Shown here: positions 43,327 to 52,779 of the stretch, piece by piece
Numbering within the stretch: the stretch's first letter is position 1
Layout: every line of letters begins with the position of its first letter
Assembly (NCBI RefSeq): GCF_905397375.1
Contig: NZ_CAJPVG010000011.1
Location: 62,001 to 126,000, forward strand
Length of the DNA stretch: 64,000 bases
Direction: 5' to 3'
Source of the DNA: Ralstonia mannitolilytica
GTDB lineage: Bacteria; Pseudomonadota; Gammaproteobacteria; Burkholderiales; Burkholderiaceae
Program-made: the position numbers and the translations under genes
Notes under the pieces: generated by a model
What the model saw: only the letters and a program-made list of their open reading frames with translations
What the model was told of the DNA's origin: nothing
Database searches by the model: none

Positions 43327-44349
43327 TCAGAGCGTCAGGACGATGCGGCCATCCACCTTGCCGGCCTTGAGATCGGCGAACACCTGGTTGATGTTGTCGA
43401 GCTTGTCGCGGTGAATGTGGGCCCGTACCAACCCCTCGGCGGCAAACTGCAGCGACTCCTGCAAGTCGCGCCGCGTGCCCACAATCGAGCCCCGCACGGT
43501 GATGCCGTTGAGCACCGTGGAGAAGATCGGCAGCGGAAAATCGCCCGGCGGCAGCCCGTTGAGCGAGATCGTCCCGCCGCGGCGCACCATGCCCAACGCT
43601 TGAGCAAAGGCGCTGCGTGACACCGCCGTCACCAGCACGCCGTGCACACCGCCGATCTCTTTCTGGATCACGGCCGCCGGGTCTTGCTGCGAGGCATCGA
43701 CGGCGAGCTTGGCCCCCAGCTCGCGTGCCAGCGCCAGCTTGTCGGACGCGACGTCGACGGCCACCACGTGCAGGCCCATCGCCATCGCGTATTGCACCGC
43801 CACGTGCCCCAGGCCGCCAATGCCGGAAATGGCGATCCACTGGCCGGGGCGCGTATCCGTCATGCGGATGCCTTTGCAGACCGTCACGCCCGCGCAGAGG
43901 ATCGGTGCGATCTCTTCGAAGCTGACCTGCGCGGGCAGGTGGCCGACGTAGTTCGGGTCGGCCAGTACGTATTCGGCATAGCCGCCGTTGACGGAGTAGC
44001 CGGTGTTCTGCTGCTCGTGGCAGAGGGTTTCCCAGCCACTCAGGCAGTGCTCGCAGTGGCCGCAGGCGGTGTAGAGCCAGGGCACACCCACGCGGTCGCC
44101 TTCCTTGACGGCGGTTACGCCTTCGCCCACGGCTGCCACATAACCCACGCCTTCGTGCCCGGGGATGAACGGCAGGCTGGGCTTGACGGGCCAGTCGCCC
44201 TCGGCGGCGTGCAAGTCTGTATGGCAGACGCCCGAGGCCGCGATCTTGACAAGAATCTGCCCGCGCCCAGGTGTGGGAACCGGCACTTCCTCAATGCGCA
44301 AGGGTTCACCAAACGCATGGACTACCGCGGCTTTCATCGACTGGGCCAT
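43327..44349 (-). CDS. adhP: Zinc alcohol dehydrogenase, AdhP type
   Basis: A 340-residue medium-chain dehydrogenase. Catalytic Zn ligands are in SGVCHTDLHAAEGDW and GHEGVG, structural Zn is held by CGHCEHCLSGWETLC, and the nucleotide motif is GIGGLGHVAVQYA. It prefers primary alcohols such as ethanol or propanol with NAD(H). Separate from ldhA by 59 bases in the same direction; they could be co-transcribed in fermentative growth. Confidence 0.92.
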   Translation of the reverse strand: MAQSMKAAVVHAFGEPLRIEEVPVPTPGRGQILVKIAASGVCHTDLHAAEGDWPVKPSLPFIPGHEGVGYVAAVGEGVTAVKEGDRVGVPWLYTACGHCEHCLSGWETLCHEQQNTGYSVNGGYAEYVLADPNYVGHLPAQVSFEEIAPILCAGVTVCKGIRMTDTRPGQWIAISGIGGLGHVAVQYAMAMGLHVVAVDVASDKLALARELGAKLAVDASQQDPAAVIQKEIGGVHGVLVTAVSRSAFAQALGMVRRGGTISLNGLPPGDFPLPIFSTVLNGITVRGSIVGTRRDLQESLQFAAEGLVRAHIHRDKLDNINQVFADLKAGKVDGRIVLTL

Positions 44350-44496
44350 GAGACATCTCCGGGTTGGGGGAGATACCAGTCTGGTCGACGCCTGCCCGAT
44401 GCGGATTGATGTGAGTCAACCGCCAAGGAGGGCGAGCGGGATGGGCAACACTGTTAACATGCCGGCATCTTCAGTGTTTTCCAGCGAGCCGCTGCC

Positions 44497-45936
44497 TTGC
44501 CCGTCACTCCCACCTTCCTCTGGCACGACTACGAAACGTTCGGCGCCGTGCCGCGCCGTGATCGCCCCGCGCAGTTTGCCGGCATCCGCACCGATGCCGA
44601 GCTGAACGAGATCGGCGAGCCGGTCGAACTGTTCTGCCAGCCGTCCAACGACTGGCTGCCCGATCCGGTGTCGTGCCTCATCACCGGCATCACGCCGCAG
44701 CAATGCGCCCGGCAAGGCATTCCGGAATACCGTTTCGCCCAGGCCATCGAGCGCGAACTCGGCACGCCCGGCACCATCGGCGTCGGCTACAACACCATCC
44801 GTTTCGACGATGAGGTGACGCGCCACCTGTTCTGGCGCAACCTGATCGACCCGTACGCGCGCGAGTGGCAGAACGAGTGCGGACGCTGGGATCTGCTCGA
44901 TGTGGTCCGCACGACCTGGGCCCTGCGCCCGGAAGGCATTCAATGGCCGACGCACGAAGACGGCCGGCCGAGTTTCAAGCTGGAGCATCTGTCCAAGGCC
45001 AACGGCCTGGTGCACGAGGCGGCGCACGATGCGGTGTCCGACGTGCGCGCGACGATTGCGCTGGCGCGCCTGATTCGCAATGCGCAGCCGCGCCTGTTCG
45101 ATTTCTGCCTGGCGCTGCGCAAGAAAGACCGCGTGGTGGCCGAGATTGGCGATGCGCCGCGGCCGTTGCTGCACATCTCCGGCATGTATGGCGTGGAGCG
45201 CGGCTGCATGGCGGTGGTGTGGCCGCTGGGTGGGCATCCGACCAACAAGAACGAACTGATCGTCTGGGATCTGGCGTTCGACCCGTCCGAGCTGTTCCAC
45301 ATGGATGTGGCGACGATCCGCGAGCGCATGTTCACGCGCACGGCCGATCTGGCCGAAGGCACCACGCGACTGCCGATCAAGTCGATTCACATCAACAAGT
45401 CGCCCATCGTCATCAGCAACATGAAGACGCTGCAGCCCGCGCAGGCAGAACGCTGGGGCATCGACTTCGCCACGATCGAACGCCACGCCGCCATCGCCCA
45501 AGGCGCGCCCGACATGCGCGAAACCTGGCGTCAGGTGTACGCCCGCGAACTGGAGCCGATCGAAGACGTCGACCAGAACCTCTACGGCGGATTCGTCGGC
45601 AACGACGACCGCCGCCTGCTCAACGAGCTGCGCACGCTCAGCGGCGAACAGCTCGCGCGCTTGCACGCGGAGTTTGCGGACGCGCGCCTGCCTGAGCTGC
45701 TGTTCCATTACCGCGCACGCAACTTCCCCGACACGCTGAACGAAGAGGAATACGAGCAGTGGGAGCAGTTGCGCGCCGAGCGGCTGTTCGAAGGCCGTGA
45801 CGGCTACATGACCTTCGAAATGTTCGGCGAGCGGCTTCAACAGTTGGGCGCGGAAGCGGCAGAGAACGGCGACACGCGTGCGCAGGGCATCCTGCAGGAT
45901 CTGTACGACTACGCGCAGCAGATCGTGCCGGGCTGA
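44497..45936 (+). CDS. sbcB: Exodeoxyribonuclease I
   Basis: A 479-residue 3'-5' single-strand DNA exonuclease. The DEDD nuclease motifs are FLWHDYETFG (Asp 11 and Glu 13), the segment VGYNTIRFDDE and HDAVSDVRAT; the C-terminal SH3-like and ExoI domains follow. It removes single-strand DNA tails in recombination and mismatch repair. The start is a TTG at 44497, with the N-terminal MPVTPTFLWHDYETFG as in the family. Strong terminator just after the stop. Confidence 0.93.
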   Translation: MPVTPTFLWHDYETFGAVPRRDRPAQFAGIRTDAELNEIGEPVELFCQPSNDWLPDPVSCLITGITPQQCARQGIPEYRFAQAIERELGTPGTIGVGYNTIRFDDEVTRHLFWRNLIDPYAREWQNECGRWDLLDVVRTTWALRPEGIQWPTHEDGRPSFKLEHLSKANGLVHEAAHDAVSDVRATIALARLIRNAQPRLFDFCLALRKKDRVVAEIGDAPRPLLHISGMYGVERGCMAVVWPLGGHPTNKNELIVWDLAFDPSELFHMDVATIRERMFTRTADLAEGTTRLPIKSIHINKSPIVISNMKTLQPAQAERWGIDFATIERHAAIAQGAPDMRETWRQVYARELEPIEDVDQNLYGGFVGNDDRRLLNELRTLSGEQLARLHAEFADARLPELLFHYRARNFPDTLNEEEYEQWEQLRAERLFEGRDGYMTFEMFGERLQQLGAEAAENGDTRAQGILQDLYDYAQQIVPG

Positions 45937-45956
45937 CGAAGCCGACGCATCAAGAA

Positions 45957-45985
45957 AAACGGAGGCCGAAGCCTCCGTTTTTTTT
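45957..45985. terminator. Bidirectional terminator
   Basis: AAACGGAGGC and GCCTCCGTTT form a 10-bp stem around CGAA, with T9 after it and an A run before it. It separates sbcB from the convergent oxidoreductase gene. Confidence 0.92.
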
Positions 45986-46014
45986 TCATGGCGTTGCCGA
46001 ACGCTTAGCGCCGA

Positions 46015-49000
46015 TCAGGCCGCCTGCTGTGCCGCCGCCGGATCGCGCCACTGGGCCAGCAGCTTGTTCCAGCGGATGCGCGCCGCAGCCAGGTTGGCCT
46101 CCTTCACATGGCCGAAGCCGCGGATGTCCTCCGGCAGGCGAGCCAGTTCCACGGCTTGGGCCAGCTTTTGCGCCGTCAGGCCCTGCACCAGTTCATCGAC
46201 CAGCGCGCGGTATTCGCCGATCAGCGCGCGCTCGGTGCGGCGTTCTTCGGTCTTGCCGAAGATGTCGAGCGCCGTGCCGCGCAGGCCCTTGAGCTTGGCG
46301 AGCAGCTTGAAGATGCGCATCGTGTTCGGGCCAAAGCGTTGCTTGACCAGGTGGCCCTTCTCGTCACGCTTGGCCGTCATGGGCGGCGCGAGCCAGAAGT
46401 TGAGCTGGTAGTCGCGGCCGGGTTCGCCTTCGAACTGCGCGCGCAGCTTGTCGAGGAAGGCCGGATCGGTGTACAGACGGGCGACTTCGTATTCGTCCTT
46501 GTACGCCATCAGCTTCGACAGGTTGCGCACCACCGCTTCCGTGAGCGCCAGCGGCTGGCCGGCCCCCACCACGGCGGCCTCTGCTGCACGCACGCGCTCG
46601 ACCACCGCGCGGAATTCAGCGGCATACGCGGCGTTCTGGTATGCGGTCAGCAGATCGACGCGGCGGGCGATCAGCGTGTCGAGCGAGGGCAGGGCGATGA
46701 CGTCGGCCTTGGCACGCGGTGCGTCGCCTGCCAGCTTGAGCACCGCCTCGCGGTCTTGCGCCAGGTGGCGGCCCCATTCGAACGCGGTCTTGTTCTTCTC
46801 GACGGCGACGCCGTTGAGCTCGATCGCGCGGATGAGCGCGTCGTGCGTCAGCGGAACCCAGCCCTTCTGCCATGCAAAGCCCAGCACCAGCGGGTTGGTG
46901 AAGATGGCATCGCCCAGCAGGCGCACGGCCAGCGTGTTGGCGTCTTCAAATGCGCAGGCATCGCCGACGGCCGCGCGGATGTCCGCCTCGGCCGAGCTGC
47001 CCGGGAAGCGCCAGTTCGGGTTCTTGATGAAGTCGGCCGTGGGCGATGCGGTGCTGTTGATGATGGCGCGCGTCCGGCCGTGCTGCACCTTCGACAGCAC
47101 TTCGTCCGACGCCGACACAATCGCGTCGCAGCCGATCACGAGGTCCGCCTCGCCCATGGCGATGCGCGTGGCGTGGATCGAATCGGGGCGCTCGCCGATC
47201 TGCACATGCGAGAGCACCGCGCCGCCTTTCTGCGCCAGGCCCGCCATGTCGAGCACGGTCACGCCCTTGCCTTCGATGTGCGCGGCCATGCCGAGCAGGC
47301 CGCCGATCGTCACCACGCCTGTGCCGCCGACGCCGGTTACCAGCACGCCATACGCGCGGTGGATGGCCGGCAGCTCAGGATGCGGCAGCAGCGGCAGGCC
47401 GTCCATCGACACGCCGTGCGACTCCGGCTTGCGCACCTGCGCGCCTTCTGCCGTCACGAAGCTCGGGCAGAAGCCGTTCACGCACGAAAAGTCCTTGTTG
47501 CACGACGACTGGTTGATCTTGCGCTTCGTGCCCAGCTCCGTTTCCAGCGGCTCGACCGACAGGCAGTTCGACTTGACCGAGCAATCGCCGCAGCCTTCGC
47601 ACACGGCGTCGTTGATGAACGCCCGGCGTGCCGGATCGGCCATCGTGCCGCGCTTGCGGCGACGGCGCTTCTCGGTCGCGCAGGTCTGGTCGTAGATCAG
47701 CACGCTGGTGCCCGGCACCTCGCGCAGCTCGCGCTGGATGGCATCGAGGCGATCGCGGTGATGCACCGTTACGCCTTCCGGGAGCTTGATGGCGGCGTTG
47801 TACTTCTCCGGCTCGTCCGTGACGATGACGATGCGCGACGTGCCTTCGGCGTAGACCTGCGCGGCGATCTGCGGGACGGAAAGCGGGCCGTCGACCGGCT
47901 GCCCGCCCGTCATGGCCACGGCGTCGTTGTAGAGGATCTTGTAGGTGATGTTCACCTTGGCTGCAATCGACGCGCGGATCGCCAGGAGGCCCGAGTGGTA
48001 GTACGTGCCGTCGCCGAGGTTGGCGAACACGTGCTGGTCGCCCGAGAACGGCATCTGGCCGATCCACGCCACGCCTTCGCCGCCCATCTGGCTGAAGGTG
48101 TCGGTGCGGCGGTCCATCCACACGGTCATGTAGTGGCAGCCGATGCCGGCCAGCGCGCGCGAGCCTTCCGGCACGTTGGTCGACGTGTTGTGCGGGCAGC
48201 CCGAGCAGAACCACGGCTTGCGCTCGGCGGTGATGCGCGGCTTGGCGAGCGCCTTCTCCTTGGCGTCGATGATGGCGATGCGCGCGGCAATGCGGGCGCG
48301 CACGTCCGAGGGCAGCTCGAACTTCTCCAGGCGCGTGGCGATGGCGCGCGCGATGAGTGCCGGCGACAGTTCGTAATGCGCGGGCAGCAGCCAGTTGGCC
48401 ATCGGCACCGACCATTCGCCGCCCGCGTTGTCGCGCTCGTCAAACTTGCCGTACACGCGCGGACGCACGTCGTCGCGGTAGTTGTACAACTCTTCCTTGA
48501 GTTGGTATTCGAGGATCTGGCGCTTCTCTTCCACCACCAGGATTTCCTGCAGGCCTTCGGCAAAGGCGCGAGCGCCCTGGGCCTCGAGCGGCCACACGCA
48601 GCCGACCTTGTACAGGCGGATGCCGATGCGGCGGCAGGTGTCCTCATCGAGGCCGAGATCGACCAGCGCCTGGCGCACGTCCAGGTACGCCTTGCCGGCG
48701 GTCATGATGCCGAAGCGGGCCTGCGGCGAATCGAGCACCACGCGGTCGAGCTTGTTGGCGCGCACGTAGGCGAGGCCGGCGTACCACTTGTAGTCGAGCA
48801 GCCGGGCTTCCTGCACCAGCGGCGGATCGGGCCAGCGGATGTTCAGGCCGCCCTGGGGCATGACGAAGTCTTCGGGCAGGAGGATCTGCGCACGGTGCGG
48901 ATCCACATCCACCGAGGCGGACGATTCCACCACATCCGTCACGCACTTCATGGCCACCCACAGGCCGGAGTACCGGCTCATCGCCCAGCCGTGCAGGCCG

Positions 49001-49575
49001 TAGTCGAGGTACTCCTGCACGTTCGACGGATACAGCACCGGAATGCCGGCCGCCTTGAAGACGTGCTCGGACTGGTGCGCCAGCGTGGACGACTTGGCGG
49101 CGTGGTCGTCGCCTGCCAGCACCAGCACGCCGCCATGCGCGGACGAGCCGGCCGAGTTGGCATGCTTGAACACGTCGATCGTCCGGTCGACGCCCGGCCC
49201 CTTGCCGTACCACATGCCGAACACGCCGCTGAACTTGGCATTCGGATACAGATTCACCTGCTGCGAGCCCCAGACCGCCGTCGCGGCCAGGTCTTCGTTG
49301 AGCCCCGCCTGGAAGACGATGTTGTGCGCGGCCAGATGCTTCTTGGCCTTCCACAAGGCCTGGTCCAGCGCACCCAGCGGCGAGCCGCGGTAGCCGGAGA
49401 TGAAGCCCGCCGTGTTCAGCCCAGCGGCGCGGTCGCGCTCCTGCTGCAGCATCGGCAGACGCACCAGTGCCTGCGTGCCGCTGATGTAAATGCGGCCACG
49501 CTCGAGCGTGTACTTGTCGTCCAGGGAAACGGTTTCGAGCGCGCGGCGTAGCGCGTCGTTCAGAGGGGCATTCAT
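46015..49575 (-). CDS. Indolepyruvate ferredoxin oxidoreductase (fused IorA-IorB type)
   Basis: An 1186-residue TPP-dependent 2-oxoacid:ferredoxin oxidoreductase. Order: N-terminal pyrimidine-binding domain, the TPP domain with GDGTYYHSG (about residue 520) and NDAVAMTGGQP, a Cys-rich cluster CEGCGDCSVKSNC (about residue 660), and the gamma domain (GVLVTGVGGTGVVTIGGLLG). It decarboxylates aryl or branched 2-oxo acids to acyl-CoA. ATG 49575 is chosen with CGGAG upstream; the frame is open further 5'. Fused forms of this size are typical of proteobacteria. Confidence 0.92.
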   Translation of the reverse strand: MNAPLNDALRRALETVSLDDKYTLERGRIYISGTQALVRLPMLQQERDRAAGLNTAGFISGYRGSPLGALDQALWKAKKHLAAHNIVFQAGLNEDLAATAVWGSQQVNLYPNAKFSGVFGMWYGKGPGVDRTIDVFKHANSAGSSAHGGVLVLAGDDHAAKSSTLAHQSEHVFKAAGIPVLYPSNVQEYLDYGLHGWAMSRYSGLWVAMKCVTDVVESSASVDVDPHRAQILLPEDFVMPQGGLNIRWPDPPLVQEARLLDYKWYAGLAYVRANKLDRVVLDSPQARFGIMTAGKAYLDVRQALVDLGLDEDTCRRIGIRLYKVGCVWPLEAQGARAFAEGLQEILVVEEKRQILEYQLKEELYNYRDDVRPRVYGKFDERDNAGGEWSVPMANWLLPAHYELSPALIARAIATRLEKFELPSDVRARIAARIAIIDAKEKALAKPRITAERKPWFCSGCPHNTSTNVPEGSRALAGIGCHYMTVWMDRRTDTFSQMGGEGVAWIGQMPFSGDQHVFANLGDGTYYHSGLLAIRASIAAKVNITYKILYNDAVAMTGGQPVDGPLSVPQIAAQVYAEGTSRIVIVTDEPEKYNAAIKLPEGVTVHHRDRLDAIQRELREVPGTSVLIYDQTCATEKRRRRKRGTMADPARRAFINDAVCEGCGDCSVKSNCLSVEPLETELGTKRKINQSSCNKDFSCVNGFCPSFVTAEGAQVRKPESHGVSMDGLPLLPHPELPAIHRAYGVLVTGVGGTGVVTIGGLLGMAAHIEGKGVTVLDMAGLAQKGGAVLSHVQIGERPDSIHATRIAMGEADLVIGCDAIVSASDEVLSKVQHGRTRAIINSTASPTADFIKNPNWRFPGSSAEADIRAAVGDACAFEDANTLAVRLLGDAIFTNPLVLGFAWQKGWVPLTHDALIRAIELNGVAVEKNKTAFEWGRHLAQDREAVLKLAGDAPRAKADVIALPSLDTLIARRVDLLTAYQNAAYAAEFRAVVERVRAAEAAVVGAGQPLALTEAVVRNLSKLMAYKDEYEVARLYTDPAFLDKLRAQFEGEPGRDYQLNFWLAPPMTAKRDEKGHLVKQRFGPNTMRIFKLLAKLKGLRGTALDIFGKTEERRTERALIGEYRALVDELVQGLTAQKLAQAVELARLPEDIRGFGHVKEANLAAARIRWNKLLAQWRDPAAAQQAA

Positions 49576-49913
49576 GCGTGCTCCGTGTGGGTGTGCCGGG
49601 ATCACCAGCAGCAGGTCTCTTTTGATGCCGCCCCCGCCGTTTCTTGTGGAAACCGGAGGACAGCCGTGGGTCTGGGCATCGTAGCACTGCGTGACACGCG
49701 CAACACCGTGCAACGCAGCAAGAACGGGGGCGGGTTTTCCCGAGGTTGCGGCGTTTTCGGCACAGAAGTGGCGCATTGGACGGGGCAGCCACGCCGATGT
49801 TGCAGCGCATGCAACGCCTGACGCGACAAGCGCCGTGCATGGCGAAGCGCGCCGACAAGCCGCGTCTGCCTGGACGAATGTGGTTGCCGCCGTTCTGCCG
49901 GATACCCCGGCCT

Positions 49914-51413
49914 TCAGCGCCTCATCGCCGCATCGGATCGGGCGGCGGCGACCTGTTCAATCACGTCGCGCATGCGCAGGACCAGGCCGTCCATCGCCGC
50001 GGCAGGCACATTGCCGTAGCCGAGCACCAGGCCGTTGTACTGCGGACTGAACGTGCCGGGCAGACAGAAGCGCGACAGCGGCCGCAGCACCATGCCGCGT
50101 TCGCGCGCGGCGCGGCTGACGTCGGTGTCGGCCACGGGCGCATCGAGCCGTGCGGACAGGTGCATGCCGCCCGCACCGCCCGACACCGTCACGATGCCTT
50201 GCAGATGGCGCTCGATGGCCGCCTGCAGCGCGTCGCGGCGCTCGCCGTACAAGCGGCGCATGCGCCGCAGGTGCCGCGTGAAATGCCCGGCCTCGATGAA
50301 TTCAGCCAGCGCCAGCTGGTCGGCCACGCGCCCGCGCAGCATCAGCGCACCCGCCGTCTTCTGCAGCGCGGGCACGAGGGCTGGCGGCACCACCATGTAG
50401 CCGAGCCGAAGCGCTGGGAACAGCATCTTGCTGAACGTGCCGAGGTAGATGACGGGGGCATCGGCGGTGAGGCCCTGGACGGCGGACAGCGGTGCGCCCG
50501 TGTGGCGGAATTCGCTGTCGTAATCGTCTTCGATGATCCACGCGCCGGCCGCGCGGGCATGCTGGATGAGCGCAAGGCGCCGCTCCAGGCTCATCACGGC
50601 GCCCAGCGGGTACTGGTGCGACGGCGTGATGTAGATGAGCTTCGGGGGCGTGCGGCGCCAGTCGCCCTCGTGCGGGGCAAGGCCGTCGGCGTCCACACCG
50701 ATCGGCACCAGCCGCAGATCGGCGGCCTGCAGGGCGGCACGTGCCCCGTAGTAGCCGGGGTTCTCGATCCAGGCGGTGTCGCCCGCATCGGCCAGCGTGC
50801 GTCCGCACAGGTCCAGGCTGTTCTGCGTGCCGTCGGTGATGAACACCTGCGCCGCGTCGCACCGCACGCCGCGCGAAACACGCAGGTATTCCGCCACCGC
50901 CTGCCGCAGCGCCACGTTGCCTTCCACCGGGCCGTAGCCCATCTGGCCAGGCCCGATACGACGCCAGCCGCGCTCGATGCAGCGCCGCCACTGCGCGAGC
51001 GGAAATTCATCGAGCGCCGGCGTGCCAGGCAGGAATGGCAGGGGGTCGTCCATGCCGCCGCGCGGGCGCTCGAGCTCGCGCACGCGGTTCGACAGCACGG
51101 GCGACATCTCGGTCGCCTGCACGGGCGGTTGCTGCAACCCCACGCGAGCGACCACCGTGCCCTGCCGCCGGGTCAGCACAAAGCCCTCCGCGGCCAATTG
51201 CTCGTAGGCATACAGCACCGAATTGCGGGCGATACCGAGTTCTTCGGCCAGCGTGCGCGAGGGCGCCAGGCGCGTGCCTTCTTCGATCTGCCCGCTCAGG
51301 ATGGCCGCGCGCAGGCACGCATACAGGCGATGCTGCTGCGACATGCGGGCACCCTCGCCGTTGCCGCGCGCGGCTGTGCGCTCGTAGTTCGACAGCAGGA
51401 CGCCGTAATCCAT
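49914..51413 (-). CDS. MocR-type regulator (GntR HTH plus aminotransferase domain)
   Basis: A 499-residue protein. The N-terminal GntR-type winged helix spans residues 25-95 (EEGTRLAPSRTLAEELGIAR), then a class I aminotransferase-like domain binds pyridoxal phosphate. The PLP lysine lies in GTFSKMLFPALRLGY at about residue 328, and IIEDDYDSEF is the Asp that contacts the pyridine ring. MocR regulators such as PdxR or GabR control vitamin B6 or amine genes. It is divergent from a flavin-binding split-barrel gene, the likely target. Confidence 0.9.
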   Translation of the reverse strand: MDYGVLLSNYERTAARGNGEGARMSQQHRLYACLRAAILSGQIEEGTRLAPSRTLAEELGIARNSVLYAYEQLAAEGFVLTRRQGTVVARVGLQQPPVQATEMSPVLSNRVRELERPRGGMDDPLPFLPGTPALDEFPLAQWRRCIERGWRRIGPGQMGYGPVEGNVALRQAVAEYLRVSRGVRCDAAQVFITDGTQNSLDLCGRTLADAGDTAWIENPGYYGARAALQAADLRLVPIGVDADGLAPHEGDWRRTPPKLIYITPSHQYPLGAVMSLERRLALIQHARAAGAWIIEDDYDSEFRHTGAPLSAVQGLTADAPVIYLGTFSKMLFPALRLGYMVVPPALVPALQKTAGALMLRGRVADQLALAEFIEAGHFTRHLRRMRRLYGERRDALQAAIERHLQGIVTVSGGAGGMHLSARLDAPVADTDVSRAARERGMVLRPLSRFCLPGTFSPQYNGLVLGYGNVPAAAMDGLVLRMRDVIEQVAAARSDAAMRR

Positions 51414-51488
51414 CGTGGCTCCAGGAATGTGCGTTCAGGTGGGTCTACGCATGGTGCCACGCTTTTTCTATCGTCGGCAGACCAATGC

Positions 51489-52154
51489 ATGACCGACAGC
51501 CCTGCCATGACGAACGAAGCCACCGCACCGACCGCACGCACGCGCGTGCGCCGTGTCGCCCACCGCGGCCACTACGACCGCACCACCCTGCATGCCATCC
51601 TGGACGCGGCGTACGTCTGCCACATCGCGTTCGCGGACGAGCATGGCGTGCATTGCATCCCCACCGCCTGCTGGCGCGAGGGCGATCATCTTTACGTCCA
51701 CGGCTCCAACGGCAGCCGCATGCTCAGGCTCGCCGCCGGCGGCGCGCAGGTGTGCGTGACGGTGACGCACCTGGACGGGCTGGTGCTGGCACGGTCCGCA
51801 TTCAACCATTCGATGAACTACCGCTCGGCGGTGGTCTACGGCGCGTTCGAGGTGGTGCCTGACGAGCAGAAGCCTGCCGTGCTGAGTGCCTTCATGGAAT
51901 TTCTTGCGCCGGGGCGCTCGCAGGAAGCGCGTGCCGGCAACGCCAAGGAGCTTGCGGCTACGACCGTGTTGCGTATCTCGCTGGACGAAGCGGCCTGCAA
52001 GGTGCGTACGGGCGGGCCGAAGGACGAGGTGGAGGATCTGGCGTTGCCCGTGTGGGCGGGGGTGTTGCCGATGGCGTTGGTGCCGTTGGCGCCGGTGGTG
52101 GAGGCTGCGCCTGTGGGGACGCCTGTGTATGTGCGGGAGTGGGGGAGGGAGTGA
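51489..52154 (+). CDS. Pyridoxamine 5'-phosphate oxidase-related flavin protein
   Basis: A 221-residue split-barrel flavin-binding protein. The fold elements are ILDAAYVCHIAFADEHGVHC, then CWREGDHLYVHGSNGSRMLR, and VTVTHLDGLVLARSAFNHS. It probably binds FMN and may take part in B6 chemistry. Start 51489 or 51507. Divergent from the MocR gene, which supports a vitamin B6 or amine link. The Pro/Val-rich end after residue 190 is not typical. Confidence 0.82.
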   Translation: MTDSPAMTNEATAPTARTRVRRVAHRGHYDRTTLHAILDAAYVCHIAFADEHGVHCIPTACWREGDHLYVHGSNGSRMLRLAAGGAQVCVTVTHLDGLVLARSAFNHSMNYRSAVVYGAFEVVPDEQKPAVLSAFMEFLAPGRSQEARAGNAKELAATTVLRISLDEAACKVRTGGPKDEVEDLALPVWAGVLPMALVPLAPVVEAAPVGTPVYVREWGRE

Positions 52155-52177
52155 GGGGCGCGTTGGTTTTGTTGTTT

Positions 52178-52729
52178 GTGGTGCATCCCTTGTATCGTCC
52201 CCGGCAGGGGCCGACTTACTTTTCTTTGTCTTGCCAAAGAAAAGTCAGCAAAGAAAGGCGCGCCCGAGATGGCGACCCCCTCCTTGGATTTTTGTAACCG
52301 TGCGGAGACGGGAAAAACTCGCTTCGCTCAGACAGTTTCCCGTCTTTTTTCCGCCCGCTTACAAAAATCCAAGGCGCCATCTAGGGCAGGAACGTCAAAG
52401 GCCACACCGACGGTGTGCTGGCCTGGGCTGCACTGGTTTGCTGCTGTTGTTGCTCGCTTTGCTTCGCGTTGTGTTGTTGGTGCCTGCTGCACTCGTGGTC
52501 GATGGTTTGGCCTTTCCCTGCCCTATGCGGCGCCTTGAATTTGTGTTGCAAGGAGGAAAAAGGAAGGGAAACTGTTTGAGCGAAGCGAGTTTTTCCCTTC
52601 CCCTCCTTGCGACATAAATTCAAGGAGGGGGTCGCCGGATCGGGCGCGCCTTTCTTTGCTTACTTTCTTTGGCAAGACAAAGAAAGTGAGTCGCCCCCGG
52701 CAGGGGGAGAAACAAGGGATGCACCACAA
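52178..52729. repeat. Large imperfect inverted repeat (palindromic repeat element)
   Basis: The 16-base ends GTGGTGCATCCCTTGT (52178-52193) and ACAAGGGATGCACCAC (52714-52729) are perfect inverted repeats. The arms continue inwards with conserved blocks, for example TTTCTTTG-rich stretches and AAGGCGCC near 52372 and 52531. The arms cover about 230 bases each, with a spacer of roughly 90. Arms contain nested smaller hairpins such as GGGAAA/TTTCCC. Short open frames inside are accidental. No transposase is present. Confidence 0.85.
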
Positions 52730-52779
52730 GAACCCGCCCCCGCAGGGAGACACACCAAGAAATGCCCACCAAAAAAAAG

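Noticed and set aside
46108..49551. A very long open frame opposite the indolepyruvate oxidoreductase gene
   Set aside because: It arises from high G+C codon bias of the real gene on the other strand; composition is His/Arg/Ala rich and no domain is seen.
52381..52623. Small ORFs inside the giant inverted repeat
   Set aside because: They are mirror copies generated by the palindrome and begin without ribosome sites.
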